Notes under the pieces: generated by a model
What the model saw: only the letters and a program-made list of their open reading frames with translations
The model's database searches: none
Told to the model about the DNA's origin: nothing
In this document: positions 57,201-64,000 of the stretch, one piece after another
Position numbering within the stretch: the stretch's first letter is position 1
Layout: every line of letters begins with the position of its first letter
Position numbers and translations under genes: made by a program
NCBI GenBank assembly: GCA_020747065.1
Contig: JAGMVK010000001.1
Coordinates: forward strand, 4,092,001-4,156,000
Length of the DNA stretch: 64,000 bases
Direction of reading: 5' to 3'
From: Cadophora sp. MPI-SDFR-AT-0126
Taxonomy: Eukaryota; Ascomycota; Leotiomycetes; Helotiales; Ploettnerulaceae

Positions 57201-59637
57201 ATTTTTAGTGGCAATATGAAGGCAGCTGAGAGACTGATTGAAATGAATGCCAAGTTCGGGGACGAAGCTCTGGAAAAAGCCCTCTATTCGACGTCCAAAG
57301 AGTACCTGGCGAAGATGTTATTAGGTCGCGGAGCGGATCCTAATGCCGACCATCATAGGTAAGAGTCCTTATTTCGACCTATGGTAACCTGCTGAAATGT
57401 TCAGATATGGTACCATCCTACAGTTCACTGCCTTCAAAGGTTCTGTACAGGGCGTCCGTTGGTTGTTAGAAGCAGGAAGCGATCCAAACGATGTACCCGG
57501 TGGAGAGTACGGGACAGCGTTGCAAGCTGCTTGTTGCCGAGGAAGGCAAGAAATTGTTGAGATTCTCTTAGAATATGGAGCGTCTGTCAACCCTCGGTTC
57601 AGTGGGAAGTTTGGATATCCACTACAGGCAGCCATCAACGATGGGGACGAGAAAATTATACATCTTGTGCTTGATGCCGGGGCTTCGGTGACCGCCCAAG
57701 GCGGAAATCTGGGCACACCACTTCAGGCTGCAGCGGCGAAAGGGTTTGTAGACATTTCAAAGTTGTTAGTCAGTCAAGGTGCTGATGTCAATGCTCCTAT
57801 CTGTGGCGAGTATGGCACAGCACTTCATGCAGCTCTTGCCCAGGACCACGAAAAAGTCGTGGAGTTTCTTCTCCAGCAAAATGCTGACATCAATCTTGAC
57901 ATCAAGGCAAATCATACCACCGCCGGGCTTGGAGGGCTCATCGAGCAATATCGATTTTCTATCGAGGTTGCTGCAGCGTCCGCTAACACGAGGCTGGTCC
58001 AGCTACTCCTAGATCAAGGCTTGGACCTGAACTCGAACGGAGAAGCATGTATGCTTGCGCTGGATCGTGCTTCCGACCTGTTAGACATCTCGATGCTCCA
58101 GTTCCTCATCCACAAAGGCGCAAATGTTAAGAAATACGGTGCTCTTGCCTTGGTTCAAAATATTAACAGACACGATCCGAACCGAATCGAGAAGGTCAGA
58201 CTATTACTCAAGCATGGCGCGCATGCCAGCGGTGATCCAACAGTTTCTAAGAGGACCCCATTGACTGCCGCCATACAGGGGAATCCTCGTGAAGTTGTGA
58301 ACTTGCTTCTCGAAGCGGGTGCTGATGTCAATGTTAAACACTCAGGTGCCAACGGATCAGCTTTACATCAAGCTATAGATCAAGTTGCAATCGACGTCGT
58401 TGAGGAGCTTATCAGAAGGGGAGCAGATGTGAACATCAGAGCCGGACAATGGGGAACACCTCTTACTACTGCCATCAACAAGGGAGAAGACTCCTTGTAC
58501 AAATTGCTGCTAAAGCATGGAGCCAAAGTTAATCCTGATCCTCCGTACGGCTACTGGGGAACGCCTCTACACGCAGCCATCAGGAGGGATGACTACGAGA
58601 TCACTTACGACCTATTAGACAGAGGAGCCGACCCACATGTACCGGGATTGCATGCAAATGCTCTTACAACTGCATGTGAATGGGGCAATGTCGGCCAACT
58701 GGATCTCGTCAAAAACCTGATATCGCTCGGGGTCGACGTAAACGCCGAAGATATCAGAAGACCCGAAAAAGACCAAATATATCGCAACTCACGACTCGGG
58801 ACGCCTCTGACGAGCGCCGTATTTTCCGGAAACGAAGAGGTCGTTCAATTATTACTAAACAACGGGGCTCACATCAACCCCAGCCCTCCAACAAGCACTT
58901 TCGGGAATCCTCTTCAAGCAGCAGTCAAGAACCACGATGAGCAGATGATCAAATACTTGCTTAAAAGAGGCGCGGATGTGAATGCCGTTGGAGGGGAGCT
59001 TGGGACTGCACTCCAAGCTGCTGCTTCCGAAGCTTCAGACTCTATTGTCAAACTTCTTCTTGATGCTGGAGCGGATGTCAAACTCGAAGGGGGTTCCTAC
59101 GGGTCTCCTCTCCAAGCAACCGCGAGAATTGGCAAAAAGAGAGACGTCCTCTTGTTCCTCAGTCTTGGCGCACCGGTCAACACCAATGTAGGGAAATACG
59201 GAAATCCCCTCGCCGCAGCAGCTAAACGTGCTGATGGGGAAACCATCGAGATCCTCCTTCAACACGGAGCGAATCCCAATCAAAAAGGAGGCAAATACGG
59301 AACTCCTCTTCAAGCGGCATGTTGTGCTTCTTCCTCTACAGCCAATAGTGAGGAAGGCAGTGTTGTTAGGTTGTTGTTGGAGCATGGAGCGGATGTTGAT
59401 GCTAGAGGTGGGAAATATGGGAGTGCGATTCAGGCTGCGGCTTATCATGATAGGAGGTATGTTGAGATGTTGCTTAATGCTGGAGCGGATCCGAATAGCG
59501 AGGGTGGGAAGTTTGGGAGCGCTATTAGGGCGGCGAGAAAGAAGGGATTTGGGAGGGTGGAGAAACTTTTGTTAGGTGCTGGTGCGAAGGATGAGGAGGT
59601 GGAGGTTGAGAAGGTGGGGTTGAAAAGGATTGTTTGA
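54282..59637 (+). CDS. STAND/NLR-like NACHT-ankyrin protein
   Basis: Three exons, 54282-55534, 55586-57358 and 57405-59637, give 1752 residues. Residues 1 to about 130 form an alpha-helical fungal STAND N-terminal domain (MAEAATVIALIEFSAKVLKY). The NACHT domain follows, with Walker A GIPGAGKT (from residue 214), Walker B VFVIIDALDEC (about 310-320) and VASRPEADI. A helical middle (FRWVACQLSELRKCLKLPN, AHFSVKEYILSD) leads into about 30 ankyrin repeats from about residue 700 to the end; many are of the type YGTPLQAA..G...IV.LLLEAGADVN. The build is that of fungal NOD-like receptors involved in self/non-self recognition. All active-site motifs look intact. The repeats are uneven in similarity; the last ones (G-G-K-Y-G-T/S-x-L/I-Q-A-A) are the most alike, suggesting recent amplification. 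Confidence 0.95.
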
Positions 59638-60627
59638 GGTTATGATTTCAATGTTTATCAAACTAACCGCCGTTTTTCCCAAATCGAAGCCTACTGAAAA
59701 CCCTAGGGTGGAGTTAGCACCGTAACTCGGAGAAGAGCTCCACTTTCTGTATCCATATCAATACTACTCCAAACTCCACCTCCAAGCAGAGGATGTTAGT
59801 TCTTGTCATCTGTTGGAGTCTTTCCGCCCAAGTAGAAAGATATATTCCCTCTGCTTGTATCTGTGCATTGTAGCATCTCGGCACGATGCGCTGTCCACCT
59901 TCTGCACCGGAAGAGGAAGTGGTCTGCTGTCTTACGCGCTTGTCCACATTCGCACTGATCTGTCGACAGTAGCCGTTATAGTCGCTTACAAAATCGGCTT
60001 CCCCTCCAGTGCGTTCAGTGCACTTTTCAGGCCTGAAAATTCGCTTCAAAGCTCGCGAACACTAAAACTTTTATATATATTTAAAAGTTATTAAATAAGT
60101 ACAAGGCTATTTAACTTCAGCTTCGAGAATAGAATAGTTGCGATACAAGGTTAATATGTGAAATGCCCTGAACGCATAGACCAAATCTCCAGGCTCGTCA
60201 GGTGATCGAAGGTAAGTTAGATCCATAATCCTCGATTTCTGCCATCCACTTTCTTCTTCCTTCAGCTTCCTCTTTAGCGACACGAACGAATCATGGCTCA
60301 ATCAAGCGAACATTTCGAATATTCTTTGCCAACTACAGTATCACTTCCGGAATTCCTATGGTGTGCCCAAGCGATTGGCAGATCTTGCGCGGTTACAGTG
60401 ATGCACGATGAGCGAGGCTGCCGCCCAGCTGAGAGCGCTAGCCTTATACCGACATCTTCTTCCAAATCTAATCGCCTCTTACCTCGAACCGCCTCTCTCT
60501 TCCGATCCTTCTTCCGCTGAGCTTCCATTTGAATTTCGTACATTCTCTCATGCCGCAGGCAACAGTACCTCCCTAAAGGGGCACGCAGCGGAATCAGCAG
60601 TTTCTGCTACCACAACGGAATCAGTAG
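59638..60627. other. Intergenic region at the edge of the repeat block
   Basis: About 1 kb with no gene recognised. Short frames near 59813-60094 and 60293-60520 carry no motif. Confidence 0.4.
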
Positions 60628-60652
60628 CCCGGCGCGCGGGCTGCGCGCCGGG
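60628..60652. repeat. GC-rich hairpin at the edge of the AT-rich block
   Basis: CCCGGCGCGC, a 5-bp loop GGGCT, and GCGCGCCGGG form a perfect 10-bp stem. To its right the base composition drops sharply to AT-rich repeat DNA, so it probably marks a transposon end. Confidence 0.6.
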
Positions 60653-61504
60653 TAATTACGCGTTTTTCATGATTTCTTAATCAAGAGAAAGCTAAGGATC
60701 GGGGCTCTTATAATCACTAATCTATACCTGATTTAGATTAGTAGTACTTATAATGCACGCGTAAGAAGGGCGGCGGGTACAGGCTCGGAATTAGTAGCTT
60801 AGTGCGCTTAGCGCTCGCCTTGTATTCTACGTAAATTAATCCGCTTATAAAAATCAATGCTAGTAATAATTAAAGAGCGTGTCTTATAGAGAATCTTTTA
60901 CTAAGTTGAGTAAGTTAAAAATGAGAAAAATTGAATGCGGTTTATTTAAGATAGGTTAGAAGTAGAGTAGAGGTAAAATTAGTAGTCGCGCTAGGCTCTT
61001 TTTATAAAATCTTAAATTTAATATAACTGAAAAAGCTGTTAATTAATCCTATAGTCCGGGTCGCGCGGTTTCTAATACTGGCTTTATTATTAGAATCGCG
61101 TAACGTAAGCTAATATTACGATTTTTAAAAGAAATAAGGTTGTTTAGGGTAGAATAAGTAGCCGAATCGAAGCTAGGTTTATAAGGCGGGGCGCTAGCGT
61201 AGATCGGTTTAAGAGACTCGATTCCGCGTATTAAAGAGTCTAGAATCGCTTCTTAGTCTTCTTAATTATTCTTGTAATAGAAGTACTTATTATTATTTAG
61301 TGGGATTTTTAATTCGGAATTTTAAAAAACTAAGTGGAATTAGTAGGGTTTGAGATTTGGGTTTGATTTAGCTCTAACTAGCTAACTTGCTACAGGTGCT
61401 TTTTACTCTCTCTCTAACTCTTAAAAAACAGAAACTAAATACAGGGAGTGAAGTACTATAAGTATAGAAGGAGAACGCTATATTATAGAAGGAGAGGTAC
61501 TCTA
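60653..61504. repeat. AT-rich degraded repeat DNA
   Basis: About 850 bp of AT-rich sequence with stops in every frame, typical of RIP-mutated transposon DNA. No coding remnant could be named. Confidence 0.5.
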
Positions 61505-61835
61505 GGGTAGGTGTAGTGTGAGGTGTACTACAGGGTAGTTGTAGTGTATAACGCAGGATAGGTGTAGTGTGTACTGCAGGGTAGGTGTAGTGTGTATTGT
61601 AGGGTAGGTGTAGTGTGTACCGCAGGGCAGGTGTACTGTGTATCAGAGAGTAGGTGTAGCGTGTACCGCAGGGCAGGTGTAGTATGTACTGTAGGGTAGG
61701 TGTAGCGTGTACCGCAGGGTAGGTGTAGTGTATACTGCAGGGTAGGCATGGTATGTACTGTAGGGTAGGCGTGGTATGTACTGTAGGGTGGGTGTAGTGT
61801 GGCGTGTGCTATAGGGTAGGTGTGGTATGTAGTGT
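61505..61835. repeat. 23-bp minisatellite
   Basis: About 14 imperfect copies of a unit like GGTGTAGTGTGTACTGCAGG plus GTA run head to tail. Differences are mostly A/G or C/T exchanges (ACTGCAGG, ATTGTAGG, ACCGCAGG). An open minus-strand frame across it (61528-61749, Thr/Leu/Tyr-rich) is a by-product of the repeat. Confidence 0.85.
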
Positions 61836-61839
61836 ACTA

Positions 61840-62200
61840 CTTACGTACTAGAATCGAGGTTGCAGCGATACCTCGAGCCTAAGTTAGAGTTAGGGCGATA
61901 TAAGTATCGAGCCACTTAGCTCTAGAGGGCCCTAAGAGGTCCTGTAGAGCCTTATAAGCTATTACTATATCTCTCTCCATAAGGCCGCCAGCTGAGATAA
62001 TCAGGGGGTGAAATACAGGGCCTAGGTCGCTGTATTTGCGGCGTTTAGCGTTTGCGGCCTCTATAAGTGTGGCGTAGGCTTCCTCTCGTGCTAAGTCCTT
62101 GTTGATAGCGACGATCTGTACGTCGTAGTAATGCCTGGAGGTACCTAAGAGTACTGAAAAATCAGGCCGTTAGCTGTTTTCAGGGGGTATAGACGCTGTA
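61840..62200 (-). mobile_element. Possible retroelement C-terminal fragment
   Basis: The minus strand reads VLLGTSRHYYDVQIVAINKD, LAREEAYATLIEAANAKRRK, FHPLIISAGGLM and WLDTYIALTL before a stop. I recall this kind of tail at the end of fungal retroelement polyproteins, but I cannot name the family with certainty and no catalytic domain is present. Confidence 0.35.
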
Positions 62201-62369
62201 ACTATAGGTGTAGGCTCTGATTCGACTTTTAGGTCTTCCCGGCTAGAAAGGGTAGTTATAAATGCACGGGTAACCTGGTTATGGCGTACTATCCAGCGTC
62301 TTTTAGCACCTCTACAGGTGTTTTTTTAGTCGGCTTCGCCGAAGCTAGGACTTAAAATATATTCCTTAA

Positions 62370-62460
62370 CTCTAAGCTCGATCTTAAGCTTAACCCTAAG
62401 GTTGACCCTAAGATTAACCCTAAGCTCGACCCTAAGCTCAACCCTAAGCCTGACTCTAAG
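62370..62460. repeat. 12-bp tandem repeat containing telomeric hexamers
   Basis: Nearly eight 12-bp units. Five begin with CCCTAA, the reverse complement of the telomere unit TTAGGG, each followed by a variable hexamer (GGTTGA, GATTAA, GCTCGA, GCTCAA, GCCTGA). The flanking units are one- or two-base variants (CTCTAA, TCTTAA). Confidence 0.85.
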
Positions 62461-62559
62461 TATTATATATATAATAACGTGGTTTATCAGCGAGTCGATC
62501 ATATCAGCGAGTCGATCACTTTTCCTTAGCACGGAACTTCAAACTTGAATAAATCAACT

Positions 62560-64000
62560 ACAACATATCAAATTAATTATTACTCTCGGAATCTAATGAA
62601 CTAGATATATCTCTAACTTCATAATAAGTTCGCGCGTTATGACTAGCTTTTCCATAAGTTCTATAGTGCTGTCTAGACGGTTGCCTCTCCTTTCGATTAC
62701 TCCCCGCTTCACGTATGTCGCGTCGTACTTGCTTATCTACATCCTTCTAGGCTAAAATATCCTGTGTATCCTCTACTATAAGTGCTCCTCCTTAACGGAC
62801 ACGAGACTTTTTAGCCCTGCGGCGTTTACTTAGGGCTTCATTAGCTACTCGAAGAGAGCGTACCTCAGCGGACAGAAGGGTCATCTCATGGGCTATTCGC
62901 TCTGTACCCTTTACTAACGCAGCAACTGTTTTAAAAAGTGGAGTTAGCGAGCTTCCTTGATGACAGGCAATACGGTTTCGCATAAGAGTTGACTATGAAA
63001 GTGCTTCACTTGGGTTACAAGGAGTCTGAGAGACCCAAGGGAGGGAGTTAGCACTCGATAGCTAAGAGAGAGTTAGAGTCCGTAACTTAACGTCAAGCTT
63101 TGAAATCATAGCTTATGGATTGAAAGGTACTAAGCTAGCTCCACGGAATCTAGCCTGATAGTTTTCAACTGTTATTGTTTCCTTATATGCTGCTTAAAAG
63201 GCTAGAAAGAACTCGACCTTTGTGATGTGGTTGATGTGGGCTTTGATGAACGTCTCTATCTGCTGACTATACGCCCGCTTTAATATACTAAAACATTTAA
63301 TATTAAGTGGTTGGGTTAGATAAGATAAATAAGGAGGTAGTCCAAGAGTTATAATATTATGTACTTTGCAAAACTCTTGAAATTCAGCCGATTTATAACT
63401 ATTATGCCCATCTAACACCAGTATTCGATATAGACCTTTTGCACGAGTAGCAGTGTGTTTATCGAAGTGTTTTAACTATTCCAGGCCTATCTCATTGTTT
63501 GTCCACCCGTTACTTATCGGTTTGATAACCCAATCGGGTGGGAGGCCGCTGTCAGTATACCAGTTAGAGAGATAGTTCTTACCTTGAACTACTAAGAATG
63601 GAAGGATACTCCAGCCCTCCCCATTAATACAGGCAATTACTGTAGCCTATTCCCGATTACCTAGCTGAACTGCCTTACCTCTGCCACGCCGATCTGCACG
63701 AGTAATAACTATTCTAGGACAAATAACACCTATTATAAACCCAGTTTCATTAAAGTTATAAATATCGCAATCTAAAACTCTATACTTCGCCCGTATATTC
63801 GAAACAAGTCGGAACCACGCGCTAATTAGCACTAGATCTTCGCATAAGGCCCTTTAGAAATCATAAACGCGATTAAAACGCGTCTTTAGGCCTAGTTATC
63901 GCTGTACAAATCGATGAGCCTAAAGCTTACCGACGCGTCTTCCCCCTCGCGATTCGAGGATAAAGTTAGCTATATCTTCTACACTAGCCAGCTGGGGCGT
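62560..64000 (-). mobile_element. pogo/Fot1-type transposase relic, running off the window
   Basis: From the right edge leftwards the minus strand reads ASVEDIANFILESRGGRRVG, a Trp-to-stop (KL-*-AHRF), AWFRLVSNIRAKYRVLDCDI, YNFNETGFIIGVICPRIV (first catalytic region; the usual D-E-T-G is N-E-T-G here) and TRADRRGRGKAVQLGNRE. It continues with LDGHNSYKSAEFQEFCKVHN, PLNIKCFSILKRAYSQQIET, FIKAHINHITKVEFFLAF, and the C-terminal tail ALSKRRRAKKSRVR. Order and spacing match a full DDE_1 transposase. Stops and changes of the catalytic Asp show it is inactivated, consistent with RIP. Its 5' end lies beyond position 64000. Confidence 0.85.

Noticed and set aside
61528..61749. Open frame coding a Thr/Leu/Tyr repeat
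   Set aside because: A by-product of the 23-bp minisatellite; three units make 69 bases and so keep a frame open.
62326..62532. Open frame coding LRV-type repeats
   Set aside because: A by-product of the 12-bp repeat, not a leucine-rich-repeat gene.
1..64000. CRISPR array, bacterial operon or phage
   Set aside because: Introns, RIP-like decay and gene families are fungal. The only regular repeats are the minisatellites at 61.5 and 62.4 kb, which lack spacer structure.

Overview
This window is nuclear DNA of a filamentous ascomycete (Pezizomycotina). Genes carry short introns of about 43-90 bp with GT..AG ends and CTNAC-type branch points. The families are typical of moulds: Pth11/SAT4-type seven-helix proteins, an RTA1 family member, WSC/LysM proteins, a fungal STAND (NACHT) protein with ankyrin repeats, and GPI-anchored GH17/GH76/GH10 glycosidases. 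Transposon copies are AT-rich with C:G to T:A stop codons, as expected from repeat-induced point mutation (RIP). A Leotiomycete-like origin is a guess from gene content only.

Layout. Positions 1-24.9 kb are gene-rich and look intact. In order they hold a single-pass membrane protein, a GPI-anchored GH17 glucanase, a GPI-anchored GH76 alpha-1,6-mannanase (Dfg5/Dcw1 type), a DUF1365 membrane protein (minus), MBF1, the licensing factor Cdt1 (minus, sharing a short divergent promoter with an F-box-like gene), a Pth11-like receptor with a Cys-rich N-terminus, a 5-hydroxyisourate hydrolase, a GPI-anchored GH10 xylanase, and a MetE-like enzyme (minus). Positions 25-46 kb mix intact accessory genes with relics. 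The intact genes are a GMC oxidoreductase, a SAT4-type membrane protein, and a peroxisomal 4CL-like acyl-CoA ligase ending in SKL. The relics are an RTA1 protein, a LysM+WSC protein, a MAPEG protein with one extra base, a FAD-dependent oxidoreductase, a fungal transcription-factor domain, TPR and ankyrin fragments, a MaoC hydratase with two stops, a pogo/Fot1 transposase piece and a MITE. Positions 47.2-49.7 kb hold an unusual 807-residue protein that joins a Pth11/SAT4-type domain to a FucP-like MFS sugar permease in one open frame. Positions 50-54 kb hold a LINE 3' end and a complete but RIP-damaged Tc1/mariner element with matching inverted repeats and TA duplications. Positions 54.3-59.6 kb hold an intact 1752-residue NACHT-ankyrin protein. 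From 60.6 kb to the end the DNA is AT-rich repeat: a 23-bp minisatellite, a 12-bp repeat carrying the telomeric hexamer CCCTAA, and a RIP-damaged pogo/Fot1 transposase running off the window.

How the genes fit together. The left half holds three GPI-anchored carbohydrate-active enzymes near housekeeping replication, transcription and purine-catabolism genes. The middle looks like an accessory, fast-decaying region whose genes deal with lipids, acyl-CoA, redox chemistry, sensing and transport. The acyl-CoA ligase and MaoC relic are divergent neighbours and look like the remains of a peroxisomal fatty-acyl-processing pair. The right end resembles a repeat-rich, possibly subtelomeric compartment, with the STAND receptor gene beside it. 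All exon joins were made by hand from reading frame and splice signals.
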